Notes: generated by a model from the letters alone, not told the origin. Numbered from the stretch's first letter, positions 46,100 through 55,363 are shown. The stretch: 64,000 bases of DNA from Bacillota bacterium (GCA_023391695.1 JAEWAK010000045.1:70346-134345); one strand, 5' to 3'. Translations and numbers: made by a program.

Positions 46100-46432
46100 T
46101 GCGATAGTCTTTCGGTTTCCTTTTTGACTTCTCATTACGTTATAGAGAATTTGGCTATATTTACATAACGTTTAATAACCATCAATCCTATCCACTCGTG
46201 CCATGTTGAGACGGTGGTGTTGCTTTCCCAGAAAAAGTAGGCACATATATTAACGTAAATGTGGAGTTTGGCGGAGAAAAGGTAAAGTGTCACTTGATGA
46301 GATTGCAGAATGTAGAGGTATACAAACCTAAAAGAAAGAGTAAGCCTTAATATGATGAAGCGTATTTAGAAACGAAGTATGGCTTCAAGGTGTATATTCT
46401 TGGATTGCAGAAGAAAATAAGAGGTGATTAAG
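46100..46432 (+). pseudogene. rlmD-type tail plus decayed C-terminal extension (cassette junction)
   Basis: At 46202-46237 the sequence encodes HVETVVLLSQKK, an rlmD-type 3' end. It continues in a shifted frame as YINVNVEFGGEKV...VEVYKPKRKSKP and, after a stop, KYGFKV. This matches the extra domain carried after the rlmD tail in mobile elements of related bacteria (VEFG...YKP...KYGFKVH). It therefore looks like the right junction of the island integrated at 31754, now decayed. The first 100 bases (46100-46200) show nothing I recognise. Confidence 0.6.
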
Positions 46433-47302
46433 ATGAATAATATTTTAGAAGTACCAGCTTATAATGAAATGATGCAGGAAGTATTTCAGGCAATGAAAGA
46501 GTTGGGTGGGTCTGGAACAATTACAGAAATAGATGTTAAAACAATTGAAATATTGGGGCTGACACCAGAAGTGCAAGAAGTTATGCATAGAAATAGTAGT
46601 AAAACAGAAGTTGAATATAGGTTAGCATGGACAAGAACCTATATGAAAAAGGTAGGTATTTTGGAGAATTCAGCACGTGGTGTATGGTCATTAACAGTAA
46701 AGGGAAGAGAACTTGAAAATATAAATTCAGATGAGATTGTCAAGAAAGTTCGCGAAATGACATTTTTAAAGGTAAAGGATACAAATAATATAAATATCGA
46801 AGATGAAAATTTGGAAAACGACGGTGTTGATACTCCAGATGAAATACAAACGTGGCGTGAAAAGCTAAAAAATGTATTGCTAAATTTAAAACCAGATGCC
46901 TTTGAACGGTTAACACAGAGATTGTTAAGAGAATCTGGATTTACACAAGTTAAGGTTACTGGAAAAACTGGTGATGGTGGCATAGATGGAGTGGGAATTG
47001 TCAAATTAAATGGTATTATTAGTTTCCATATGTTGTTTCAATGTAAACGATATGCTGGAAGTGTTTCAGCCAGAGAAGTTAGAGACTTTAGAGGTGCTAT
47101 GCAAGGAAGGGCTGATAAAGGATTATTTATAACAACTGGTAAATTTTCAGCTCCTGCAATTGAAGAGGCAAATAGACCCGGAGCAGCACCAATTGATTTA
47201 GTTGATGGAGATGAATTAGTGGAGAAGTTACGTGAATTGCAATTAGGAGTTGCTCCAGTTAATGATTACGTAATTGATGAAGCATGGTTTTTATCAATTT
47301 AG
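46433..47302 (+). CDS. Mrr-type restriction endonuclease
   Basis: A 289-residue protein starting at ATG 46433 with AGAGGTGAT upstream. An N-terminal winged-helix Mrr_N-like domain (about residues 5-90) is followed by a PD-(D/E)XK nuclease core: Gly-Asp-Gly-Gly-Ile-Asp-Gly near residue 181 and the catalytic QCKRY near 203. Mrr enzymes cut methylated DNA in several hosts, but others cut unmodified DNA. It sits on a separate 1.3-kb segment bounded by rlmD-like tails at 46202 and 47526, so it may have arrived independently of the methylase operon. Confidence 0.85.
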   Translation: MNNILEVPAYNEMMQEVFQAMKELGGSGTITEIDVKTIEILGLTPEVQEVMHRNSSKTEVEYRLAWTRTYMKKVGILENSARGVWSLTVKGRELENINSDEIVKKVREMTFLKVKDTNNINIEDENLENDGVDTPDEIQTWREKLKNVLLNLKPDAFERLTQRLLRESGFTQVKVTGKTGDGGIDGVGIVKLNGIISFHMLFQCKRYAGSVSAREVRDFRGAMQGRADKGLFITTGKFSAPAIEEANRPGAAPIDLVDGDELVEKLRELQLGVAPVNDYVIDEAWFLSI

Positions 47303-47524
47303 AATTAATCTATAGATAGCATTGCAATACATAAGGTTGCAGATGGGGAGGATAAGATTACAAAAGATTGCCAGATGATTTACAAGGCAGCTTTCCTTTA
47401 ATTGAGAAGATCGAAAAAATTGGAATAATTTGTGCAGCAGGCTTTTGAACAATCGGTGGAAGTGCTGTAATCTTGTCGCCAAGGTCCCACTAGGCCCAAG
47501 GGTCATCTTTTTTATCTCCTCAAG
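47303..47524. repeat. Right-end region of cassette II with 57-bp block A
   Basis: From 47478 to 47533 lies a block of the form CCAAGG, 17 bases, GTCATCTTTTTTATCTCC, then TCAAGGCATG. The same layout with the same 17-base spacing recurs at 51888, 53954 and, more diverged, 56093. It abuts the rlmD-like tail at 47526 and is likely an integrase recognition site. Confidence 0.7.
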
Positions 47525-47525
47525 G

Positions 47526-47558
47526 CATGTGGAAACAGTTTGTTTGATGTCGAAATAA
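47526..47558 (+). pseudogene. rlmD 3' tail, copy (HVETVCLMSK-stop)
   Basis: CATGTGGAAACAG starts a perfect in-frame RlmD C-terminus of ten residues plus TAA. The core CATGTGGA matches the rlmD junction at 31755-31762. It is the displaced end of rlmD or the end of a related element. Confidence 0.75.
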
Positions 47559-47747
47559 GAGAGCACTGAAACAGCTGAAAAACTGAGTTTGATAGTTGAT
47601 GTAATATAAAATTTAAAATTCGACTTACTTTGCCCTTTGATATGTGTTTGTGGGAACATATCGAAGGGTATTTTTGTGGGAAGAAATATGTTGATTGTGT
47701 TAATAAGGATTTAAAAATAGAAGATTGTAGAAAATTAGAATAAAATT

Positions 47748-47776
47748 TTGCAATATTGAAAATACTGGTATATAAT
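47748..47776 (+). promoter_or_regulatory. Promoter of the DUF4365-helicase gene
   Basis: TTGCAA (47748-47753) and TATAAT (47771-47776) with a 17-base spacer lie 90 bases upstream of the start codon. Confidence 0.65.
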
Positions 47777-47866
47777 AAAGTTAAATTATTACATTTCTGA
47801 TATGTTTTTTCATGTCAAGACCCTGGTATATAGAATAAAAATGCTATCTAAAATGAGGTGATATTT

Positions 47867-50800
47867 TTGCGTTCAAATAATAATGATTTATTCATACGTC
47901 ATATTTCAACCCATTCTGTACGTTCAGCTGAAGATCGTGCAGCAGTTTCAACTTTAGAAACATTTCTGACTTCAGGTGGGAAAATTAATACTAACTTTTC
48001 TAGTGATGATAAGTGGCCAAATCATGATGGTACATTTGAGTTTGTCTCAAATCCTGAAATATCTAGATGTCCGGAACAAAACTTTATAGTTCAGATAAAA
48101 GGAACACATAATTATAGCGAAACTGATGGAATAATTTCATATAGCTTAAAAAGCTTGGCATTTCCGGCTTTTATAGCTAGTGAAGTAACTGCAGATCCAG
48201 GGATTTTATTTATCGTTCTTAACCCTGATGTTAGAGGCGAGAAACGTGTTTTTTGGAAATATCTCTCTCCTAGCTTCATCAAAGCAATAGACTTTGAAAA
48301 GGATAGCACTACAATTAAACTGAATCCTGAAGATGAGCTAAAAGATACAGATGAAAGCGTTAATATGTTCTGTAATAAACTCCAAGGAATTATCGACTTT
48401 CATTTGTTCCTAAGCAAATTAAATAAGGATAATCTCAGAAAAGAAGATGCTATAAAAATCGTTGAGACTAGATGTATGGATATATCACTAGAAATTGATA
48501 GAATAAATAATGACAATAAATCTCGTGACAATATATCAAGAAGAATTGTGAATGGATTATATGATTTATGTTATGCTGTTTTGGTCTTAAATGCAATAAA
48601 TCTAGGATATATGGATGTTAATGAGAGGTTAGCATGGGAGCTGTCACAATTTAATATTGAAACTAAATATTTAAGCAACTTTTTGAAGGGCCTTAAATAC
48701 ATTGGCTCAAGAATTCCCGATGAAGGTCAATCTGAAAGATTGATGCTGAAATACTACAGCTATCTTTGGGAGATTAGAAGGTTCTTAAAAAATAAATTTA
48801 ACATCACTGTATTAGGAAACCTAGAAGCATTCCCTTTACATACCGATACTCTTGATACAGAGTATTATGAAATGGTAGCTTCAAGTATTACTTCAATTGA
48901 TTTATCGCCAAAGAATCTTAGAACCTCTCGATATTATATTCAAAAAAAGACTCCCTTCTTTGTCAATGGGGAAAGATATTTTGAAATTACACTGCAATTG
49001 GCCGGATTGTATGCAACTAAATTTAATCGGATAACTATATATACCAAACAGAACATCCCAACCAAATACTCAATACAAATTGCATACGCTAATGCTGAAA
49101 TAAATCTTTGGGGTGTAAAAAGTAAAATCAAAGTAGTAACAAATTGGAAAGTATCTATTGACCCTTCATCTTTAAATAAGCTAGGTGAAATTTTGAATAT
49201 AAATATGAAATTAAGTAAGAATTATGGTGAGTATAGCTCATTGATGGACTTTCTCACCAGGACAGGTATGAATCTATTTGATTTAATTAACCTGCATGAA
49301 AATAGCTTTCAAAACGCTTTGTATCAAATCTATGGTGAGACAAACACTAATATTTTTAAGGATGTATTTCTTAAACTAAGAAGAGATTATTCGTTATCTT
49401 CACACAAAGAAGGAAAGCACACTGTACGATACATATTACTAAACCTGCGGGAAGAGATGTTAGAGTCCGTACTACCAAATGCATTTAATAGAAAGTGTCT
49501 TACTGATGATCTTTACATTACGAGTAGATGCTATCCATTTGAGAAAAAACCTTTTATTTCAAATCTGGCTGGAAGGAAAACAAGCAAAGGCAGTATAAAT
49601 GACATCCTTGAAATAACAAATGATTCTGCGGAATTTAATACTATACGTCCGTACTTAGCAATTGAAAGACAGATACGCGAAACTGGAGTGTTGTACTTTA
49701 ATGTCGATTCAGTAGCAAGCATGGAGGAGATAAAGAAATACAATGCTAGTCTAGATGGGTGGGAGTGCAATAACGGTTTTTTAATCAATGAAGAAAATGG
49801 TTTTTTATCCATTGACTCTTACGAAAGCACAACTCTATTTATAATTGAAAAATTATTAAAGCTTTCAAAAATGTCTAACAGAGGACAAAAGGAGTCCAAC
49901 TTACGATATCTTAGGCAATGTAATATAAATTTTGAAGATCCCCTAAAAAAGGTTGCTTTGCAAAAGTTGTTTGTAAATTCTCAAGTAATGCTTATTTACG
50001 GAGCAGCTGGTACTGGAAAGACTACATTGATCAACTATATTTCAAATATGATGAATCAGTCAAAAAAGCTATTTCTTACAAAAACGCATACTGCTTTACA
50101 AAATTTAAAAAGACGTATAGAAAATCCAGGTCTTGACTCTGATTTTTTAAGTATTGATAGTTTTACAAAGACAATTACCCTTACGGATTATGACATGGTT
50201 TTTGTTGATGAATGCAGTACTATAGACAATAGAACCATGAAGAGGCTACTCGAAAAAATTGATGAAAGCACCTTGCTTGTTTTAGCAGGGGATATTTATC
50301 AAATTGAGCCTATCGATTTTGGTAACTGGTTTTATTATACCAAGGATATTATTAAAACGGATGGTGCCAATGTTGAACTTTTAAATACTTGGAGGACAGA
50401 CAAAAAAGAGTTAAAGAGTTTATGGAATGAAGTTAGAAAAATTGAGCCTATTATTACTGAGAAACTAGCAATTGACGGTCCGTTTTCTTCTGATATAGGA
50501 GAAGAAATATTCGTATCCGAGGATGATGATGAGATAGTATTGTGTTTAAACTATGATGGCAAATTTGGGTTAAACAACATGAACCTCTATTTTCAAAATG
50601 CCAATACTAAAAGCGAAGTATACTCATGGGCTGAGTGGACATTCAAAGTCGGAGATCCTGTAATTTTTCTTGATACCAAGCGCTCATCCTTATTGTACAA
50701 TAATTTAAAAGGAAGAATAGTAGACATCTCAAAAAACGTTTCAGCGATATCATTCACGATTGATATAGACACTATTCTAACAGAGCGACAATGCAGAAAT

Positions 50801-51169
50801 GAAAGTTTTGAATTTGTTGACGTGACAGATTTTGGAACACGGATATGTTTAGAAGTGATTAAAAGTGATGATGAATCAGCATCTAACGAAGAACGAATCA
50901 AGACAATCATTCCTTTTCAAATTGCCTATGCTGTTTCTATACATAAGGCACAAGGTTTAGAGTACAAGTCTGTAAAGATAATTATTCCTTCATATAATGC
51001 AGAAAAAATATCGCATTCTATTTTTTACACTGCAATAACTCGTGCAAAAGAAAAACTTAAGATATACTGGAGTGCTGAAACAATGGAAAATATAGTGAAA
51101 AGTTTTACGAAAGAAAAAGATGAACAAAGGACGCTCTCGTTTATTAAGAAAAAGTTAGGATTGCATTAA
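47867..51169 (+). CDS. DUF4365-helicase fusion, putative single-gene defence protein
   Basis: An 1100-residue protein starting at TTG 47867 (GAGGTGAT ends 4 bases upstream; GTG at 47858 overlaps that site). Residues about 5-150 resemble DUF4365 (HSVRSAEDRAAVSTLETFL, FIVQIKGT, with a nuclease-like Gln-X-Lys). A long middle region is unrecognised. A superfamily 1 motor then follows: Walker A YGAAGTGKTTL near 712, Walker B VFVDECSTID near 779 and VSIHKAQGLEYKSV near 1025, with TAITRAKEKL. It is alone on a 4.2-kb segment with its own promoter and terminator, between two rlmD-like tails. A stand-alone antiphage role is likely. Confidence 0.75.
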   Translation: MRSNNNDLFIRHISTHSVRSAEDRAAVSTLETFLTSGGKINTNFSSDDKWPNHDGTFEFVSNPEISRCPEQNFIVQIKGTHNYSETDGIISYSLKSLAFPAFIASEVTADPGILFIVLNPDVRGEKRVFWKYLSPSFIKAIDFEKDSTTIKLNPEDELKDTDESVNMFCNKLQGIIDFHLFLSKLNKDNLRKEDAIKIVETRCMDISLEIDRINNDNKSRDNISRRIVNGLYDLCYAVLVLNAINLGYMDVNERLAWELSQFNIETKYLSNFLKGLKYIGSRIPDEGQSERLMLKYYSYLWEIRRFLKNKFNITVLGNLEAFPLHTDTLDTEYYEMVASSITSIDLSPKNLRTSRYYIQKKTPFFVNGERYFEITLQLAGLYATKFNRITIYTKQNIPTKYSIQIAYANAEINLWGVKSKIKVVTNWKVSIDPSSLNKLGEILNINMKLSKNYGEYSSLMDFLTRTGMNLFDLINLHENSFQNALYQIYGETNTNIFKDVFLKLRRDYSLSSHKEGKHTVRYILLNLREEMLESVLPNAFNRKCLTDDLYITSRCYPFEKKPFISNLAGRKTSKGSINDILEITNDSAEFNTIRPYLAIERQIRETGVLYFNVDSVASMEEIKKYNASLDGWECNNGFLINEENGFLSIDSYESTTLFIIEKLLKLSKMSNRGQKESNLRYLRQCNINFEDPLKKVALQKLFVNSQVMLIYGAAGTGKTTLINYISNMMNQSKKLFLTKTHTALQNLKRRIENPGLDSDFLSIDSFTKTITLTDYDMVFVDECSTIDNRTMKRLLEKIDESTLLVLAGDIYQIEPIDFGNWFYYTKDIIKTDGANVELLNTWRTDKKELKSLWNEVRKIEPIITEKLAIDGPFSSDIGEEIFVSEDDDEIVLCLNYDGKFGLNNMNLYFQNANTKSEVYSWAEWTFKVGDPVIFLDTKRSSLLYNNLKGRIVDISKNVSAISFTIDIDTILTERQCRNESFEFVDVTDFGTRICLEVIKSDDESASNEERIKTIIPFQIAYAVSIHKAQGLEYKSVKIIIPSYNAEKISHSIFYTAITRAKEKLKIYWSAETMENIVKSFTKEKDEQRTLSFIKKKLGLH

Positions 51170-51255
51170 GTAATACTAACTTAATCGAATAAGTGACTTA
51201 CTATAATACTATCAACACTATTCCTTTTGAAGAATCTTGATATGGTTGTTGCAAA

Positions 51256-51312
51256 GTAAACGGTAAACCATGTGTACTATTCTAAAAATACATGGTTTAT
51301 CGTTTACAAAAA
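51256..51312 (+). terminator. Strong hairpin after the DUF4365-helicase gene
   Basis: GTAAACGGTAAACCATGT and ACATGGTTTATCGTTTAC form an 18-pair stem with one G-T pair. Confidence 0.6.
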
Positions 51313-51787
51313 ATCTTTTATAGTATTTATATATGTATCATTCATAATTATTTTCTTATTAATTGGGAATTTAATGAAAGTTGATGTAAATGCTTATGAA
51401 GGTATTGGTTCTATATATTTTAGATGAGAAGGTTTATAAGGAATAATTTAACTTACCTATGCGAATGTTTGATTAAGTAGATGAGAAATAATACTGAAGT
51501 GATAGATAGACAGTAAAGAACAACTTTGATAAATCAATTAGTTTTTATTGTTCCATACTTAACTGGAGATAAAAGTAGAACATAAATTATCTTAATGAGA
51601 TATGAAATGACTTAAAGAATGTGCGTATGTAGATATGTTCTCTAAACCTCAAAAGTCGTTGATATGTTTCCGCAAACCTCGAAAACGCCCAAAAACGGGT
51701 TACATGTTTCCACGAACGCAGACATCAATAATGACCACTCAAGCCATATGGAGACAGTTTGTTTATTGGAGAAGAGATAGTTTAATA
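51313..51787. other. Decayed intergenic region ending in an rlmD-like tail
   Basis: No intact gene. At 51650-51710 the pieces GATATGTTTCCGC and ACATGTTTCCACGAACGC resemble the rlmD codons for VDMFP and what follows. At 51745-51780 the in-frame tail HMETVCLLEKR-stop is present. This is a further copy of the rlmD 3' end and marks the right border of the DUF4365-helicase segment. Confidence 0.6.
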
Positions 51788-51804
51788 GATCAGGGTTTAT
51801 ATTT

Positions 51805-51943
51805 AATAAGTGATTTTTGAAAGTGACTTAATATTTAGTTCAAAAACTGATCGCAAGAGGAAGATTTTTTAATGGGATTATCCAACGCCAAGGGAGTATT
51901 GGGTTCAACGGTCATCTTTTTTATCTCCTCATGGCAGTGAGAT
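51805..51943. repeat. Cassette end block B
   Basis: Contains ATCGCAAGAGGAAGATTTTT at about 51849 and the 57-bp block CCAAGG, 17 bases, GTCATCTTTTTTATCTCC from 51888. Over about 135 bases it is clearly similar to the block at 53868-54006. The two copies are direct repeats flanking the TetR-SDR pair. Confidence 0.75.
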
Positions 51944-51962
51944 ATATACATCTCAACAGCTG

Positions 51963-52541
51963 CTATTCTATAAACTGTCTTCTGTACATATGCCAGATAT
52001 AAAATGCCATTTCTTCCGGCTTATACGGCATATTATTTTCTATCCACCAGTTCAGCACTTCCAATAACGCGCCGACTGCAAAACGAATTGCAACAGGCTC
52101 AGGGATACCAATCGGTGACTTTATGAATTTCAATCTGTATTGTGATTGTTTTACCAGCCAGTCAGCAAATATACTTCTCAAAATCGAAAATGTCCCTTTA
52201 TTCAGTAAGAGAGAATAAAAGATTTTATTTTCGGAAATATGGGTAAACAAAAATAAAAAATGAGCGGGAGGTTTGCTAAGTGTGAATTCCGTTTTCGCGA
52301 TATCCGGATATTTGACCTTTGACGATATGTCTTCAAGCATAGTCTCGAATCCGCGTTCGACAAGATCATATTTGTCGGTGTAGTGTTTGTAAAAGGTTGT
52401 ACGGTTAATCATTGCTTTGTCGCATATCTCTGTAACGCTGATATTTTCAAAGCCTTTTTCGTTAAGTAATTCTGCCAGGGCTTGGATCAGAAGCTTATGA
52501 GTCCGGCGGATTCTCAAATCTATTTTCTTTTCGGTTTTCAT
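51963..52541 (-). CDS. TetR-family regulator (cassette IV)
   Basis: A 192-residue regulator. The N-terminal HTH is clear: LLIQALAELLNEKGFENISVTEI, then MINRTTFYKHYTDKYDLVERG. The C-terminal ligand domain ends with LEVLNWWIENNMPYKPEEMA, which closely resembles VLEWWINNSMPCN in the TetR protein at 55364. It is divergent from the SDR gene at 52686 and probably represses it. The 144-base gap contains a near-palindrome around AATTAATCATAATTAATT. Confidence 0.85.
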   Translation of the reverse strand: MKTEKKIDLRIRRTHKLLIQALAELLNEKGFENISVTEICDKAMINRTTFYKHYTDKYDLVERGFETMLEDISSKVKYPDIAKTEFTLSKPPAHFLFLFTHISENKIFYSLLLNKGTFSILRSIFADWLVKQSQYRLKFIKSPIGIPEPVAIRFAVGALLEVLNWWIENNMPYKPEEMAFYIWHMYRRQFIE

Positions 52542-52685
52542 AGACAGATTTCCTCATTTTGTTTATTATCCGACACCTGACGATGTACTGTGTCTTGTTT
52601 TTCTCTTAGAATTAATCATAATTAATTTATAGACAAATGTCAAGATAAGATACAAGTGTATAAATAATTGTCAGGAGGAAGAAGG

Positions 52686-53513
52686 ATGTTTGATCAGAAA
52701 ATAGCAGTTGTAACCGGCGGAGCCTCGGGAATAGGGAAAGCTCTTTGTGAGCTTCTGGCAGAAAAAGGAGCAACCGTCATTGTTGCAGACCTGAATCTGG
52801 ATGGTGCGGACAAGGTGGTAAATACAATTAAGAGTAAAAAGCAAAAGGCAGAATCGGCTATGCTCAACATCGCGGATTATGATGCGGTGTGTGCATTGGT
52901 TGGACGAATCGCAAAAGAGTACGGCAGAATTGATTATTTGATCAATAGCGCCGGGCTTGCTACCGGAGGTGAAACTTGGCGTTTTGATAATGAACGATGG
53001 CTCAGATTTATCAATGTGAATTTACTGGGGATAATCTACACCTCCATAGAGGTCTACAAAATTATGCTGCGGCAAAAATCCGGTCATATCATCAATATTT
53101 CATCCGGTGCGGGAATTTTCCCTACACCGATGAGAGCACCGTATTCCACAACAAAATACGGTGTAGTGGGATTTTGCACGGCATTTCGTCCCGAAGCGGC
53201 CGCCTATGGAATAAAAGTGAGCGTGGTTTGCCCCGGTCCGGTCCAGACTCCGATTCTTCAGACATCTGAGATTGTCGGGGCGAAGGAATCGCTGAAGCAG
53301 CAGCTAACGAAGAAAAACAACTGGATTCCGGCAGAGAAGGCGGCTGAAATTATATTAAAAGGTGTCAAAAAAAACAAAGCGATCATCCCTGTAACTGCGA
53401 TTGTTTCGATCATGTGGAGATTTTACCGGTATTTTCCCAATATTTATGATAAAACAATTGCGAAAAAAATGGTGCAAGCATACCTGGAACACCTGCAACC
53501 GGGGGATTTTTAA
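52686..53513 (+). CDS. Short-chain dehydrogenase/reductase (cassette IV)
   Basis: A 275-residue SDR with TGGASGIGKAL near residue 10, NSAG near 88, catalytic Ser in INISSGAG and YSTTKYG. The start at 52686 is supported by CAGGAGGAAG directly upstream; a TTG further up lies before that site. The family reduces or oxidises carbonyls with NAD(P)(H); the substrate is unknown. With the divergent TetR gene it forms a two-gene detoxification-like cassette between repeat blocks B and C. Confidence 0.88.
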   Translation: MFDQKIAVVTGGASGIGKALCELLAEKGATVIVADLNLDGADKVVNTIKSKKQKAESAMLNIADYDAVCALVGRIAKEYGRIDYLINSAGLATGGETWRFDNERWLRFINVNLLGIIYTSIEVYKIMLRQKSGHIINISSGAGIFPTPMRAPYSTTKYGVVGFCTAFRPEAAAYGIKVSVVCPGPVQTPILQTSEIVGAKESLKQQLTKKNNWIPAEKAAEIILKGVKKNKAIIPVTAIVSIMWRFYRYFPNIYDKTIAKKMVQAYLEHLQPGDF

Positions 53514-53867
53514 GATTTTATATGTTCATAGAAAAACAGCCAGTTGAGAATTGACTATACCATGCCGGCACCGGAGGAATTTCAGGAGATGATGCGGGTG
53601 TTGGAGAAGTTCAAGCACCAGTGTATTCCAAGAGGGAACTTTATACAATTTCAATTTGTCGTTTTATTTAAACTTGCAGCATTACAATAATAGGAAATTT
53701 GTTTATGGTTATATTTATATTGTTATACAGGGTTTGGAAATTGTACCGAATAAAGCCTTCAAGCTGGCAATCCATAGGCAAGGACTTGAAGGTTTTATTG
53801 CTTACAATTTTAACATAAGTTTCAAGCAATCTGTTTTCCATGTTTTTTGTTGAGACAAAATTTATGT
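53514..53867. other. Gap with a decayed coding fragment
   Basis: At about 53551-53645 the plus strand encodes YTMPAPEEFQEMMRVLEKF and a little more before frame loss, which looks like a fragment of a mobile-element protein I cannot name. A hairpin with GCCTTCAAG/CTTGAAGGT arms lies near 53756-53793. Confidence 0.35.
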
Positions 53868-54060
53868 TTGATAAGCGATTTTTGAAAATAGCTTAAAATT
53901 TTGCTTAAAAATTAATCGCAAGAGGAAGAGTTTTATACAAGGATTAGCTGACGCCAAGGGGAAATTGTGTTCAACGGTCATCTTTTTTATCTCCTCAAGG
54001 CATACAGAATGTTGCTGCTTGCTTGAATGTACGTCAAACGCTGAAAATAAAGGGGGTTAA
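53868..54060. repeat. Cassette end block C with rlmD-like tail
   Basis: Similar to block B over its first 135 bases, including CGCAAGAGGAAGA and CCAAGG, 17 bases, GTCATCTTTTTTATCTCC from 53954. It runs directly into CATACAGAATGTTGC at 54001, an in-frame HTECCCLLEC-type RlmD end with a stop at 54058-54060. Confidence 0.7.
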
Positions 54061-54091
54061 GCACATTAGCAATAGTCATAAGTATTGAGAC

Positions 54092-54115
54092 CCTTGAGGA
54101 TATAAAAAAGATGAC
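54092..54115 (-). repeat. Inverted copy of the 24-bp core of block C
   Basis: CCTTGAGGATATAAAAAAGATGAC is the reverse complement of 53977-54000 with one mismatch in 24. The two form a large inverted repeat with a 91-base loop at the cassette border. Confidence 0.8.
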
Positions 54116-54272
54116 ATATAAGTGAAATATGGATATTTTAAGGCTTCTTCGAATTCAATACATCTAATTGAATAAATAGTTGCATTATCCCACAACAAAA
54201 CAGGACCTCCTGGCGTAATTACTATTCTACAATAGGAGGTCTTTTCGTCATTGACCTTTTTCTTGGATCTGT

Positions 54273-55205
54273 TCATTGTTCCGTAATTAAGCTTTCTACA
54301 TCGTAAAGCCGTGGTGCCTTTATTCCGTACTTTCTGGCATCTGTAATAACTTCCTGCACAGCATAGCCAACTTTAAAGTGGTTATGCGCCACAAGCGCAT
54401 AGGACATGCTTTTCGGAGAAAAAACAATGTGACTCATAAGAAATCCAACAACTCTCGGCGGCAGGCCGCTCAACACTTTTGTCAAAAAATCAAGTTTTGA
54501 GCCCTTTGCTTTCAAAACAGGGATCATTTCTTTTAAATCCCAACCTAATCCATCAAGCGCTTCGCGTGAGGAAATTACTTTTTCAAAACTGCCGCTTTTT
54601 AATACTTCGGCTTCCATTGCAGCGTTGAACGCGAAGTGATTCCAGAGCCAACTTTGTGGATCCTTTTGAACCATTATCTTGAAGCCTGCCTGAGCAAAAA
54701 GCTTACGAACCTCTAAATCCCTTTTGGCAGGCTCGGGTTCAAATGTTCCAAACTGAACCGTCTTGTAAAGCCCGCCGTAAAGTGTGTTTTCTTCAAATCC
54801 GCCGCCGGCACCGGGGAAGCCATAAACAATTTGGCTGCTCGGAATCGGCTGAACGGCGGATTGAGGGTCCTTCCAGAAGTTACAGAAAAAAAGGACGGTT
54901 GCATTTCCAACCCGCGGTGCTAGGTACTTTACCGCACTTGATACCTGTTCGGGGTTGACGCTCATAAAAATGAGGTCATAGTCGTGATTTTCCTTTATCT
55001 CTTCGTGCATAACAATAGGCCATTTTTCTTTGACGATCCGGTCTTTTTTGCTTTGCCTTGCATCCCATAGTTCCAAGTTTACATAGGAGCCGTATTGTGC
55101 CTTCCTGCCTTCACGAACATAGAACTCAACGGTGTGGCCCGCGTTTTCGAAAGCCCAGGCGTACTGTGTTCCTATCACGCCGCGGCCAAAAATTAGTATT
55201 TTCAT
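54273..55205 (-). CDS. Ketopantoate reductase-like (ApbA/PanE family) oxidoreductase (cassette V)
   Basis: A 310-residue protein with the N-terminal NADP-binding GRGVIGTQYAWAFENAGH near residues 7-24 and a C-terminal all-helical domain, as in ApbA/PanE. The catalytic Lys and Glu/Asn of true ketopantoate reductases cannot be placed with confidence (an NHFKVG stretch is near the end), so it may be a relative acting on another 2-oxo compound. CAGGAGGA precedes the ATG. It is divergent from a TetR gene, and two matching inverted repeats lie between them. Confidence 0.75.
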   Translation of the reverse strand: MKILIFGRGVIGTQYAWAFENAGHTVEFYVREGRKAQYGSYVNLELWDARQSKKDRIVKEKWPIVMHEEIKENHDYDLIFMSVNPEQVSSAVKYLAPRVGNATVLFFCNFWKDPQSAVQPIPSSQIVYGFPGAGGGFEENTLYGGLYKTVQFGTFEPEPAKRDLEVRKLFAQAGFKIMVQKDPQSWLWNHFAFNAAMEAEVLKSGSFEKVISSREALDGLGWDLKEMIPVLKAKGSKLDFLTKVLSGLPPRVVGFLMSHIVFSPKSMSYALVAHNHFKVGYAVQEVITDARKYGIKAPRLYDVESLITEQ

Positions 55206-55225
55206 AAAGTATCCTCCTGAATGAT

Positions 55226-55325
55226 CACGTGTTGACTTTTCAACACGTGTTTGATATTCTTAATGTACTGATTTGTGAAGGGAGTTTCAATAGTTACATT
55301 TGTTCCAACTGTTGATAACTCAACA
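55226..55325. promoter_or_regulatory. Two TetR-type operators, TGTTGA-N4-TCAACA
   Basis: CACGTGTTGA, four bases, TCAACACGTG (55226-55249) is a perfect 10-base-arm inverted repeat. TGTTGA, four bases, TCAACA (55310-55325) repeats its core with the same 4-base spacing. They lie between the divergent reductase and TetR genes, one near each start, fitting autoregulation and repression of both. Confidence 0.75.
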
Positions 55326-55363
55326 CATTGCACTAATTTGTTGAATATCTGGAGGAGAACGCA

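Noticed and set aside
33904..47302. Complete canonical DISARM
   Set aside because: Only the DrmA and DrmB partners are recognisable; drmC and the usual DISARM methylases are not seen, so I call it DISARM-like.
51635..51820. 61-codon open frame near the rlmD-like tail
   Set aside because: Its frame does not follow the rlmD-like tail and it has no supporting start site; the region is a decayed junction.
53656..53853. 65-codon open frame in the gap after the SDR gene
   Set aside because: No ribosome site, overlaps a hairpin, and composition is like non-coding AT-rich sequence.
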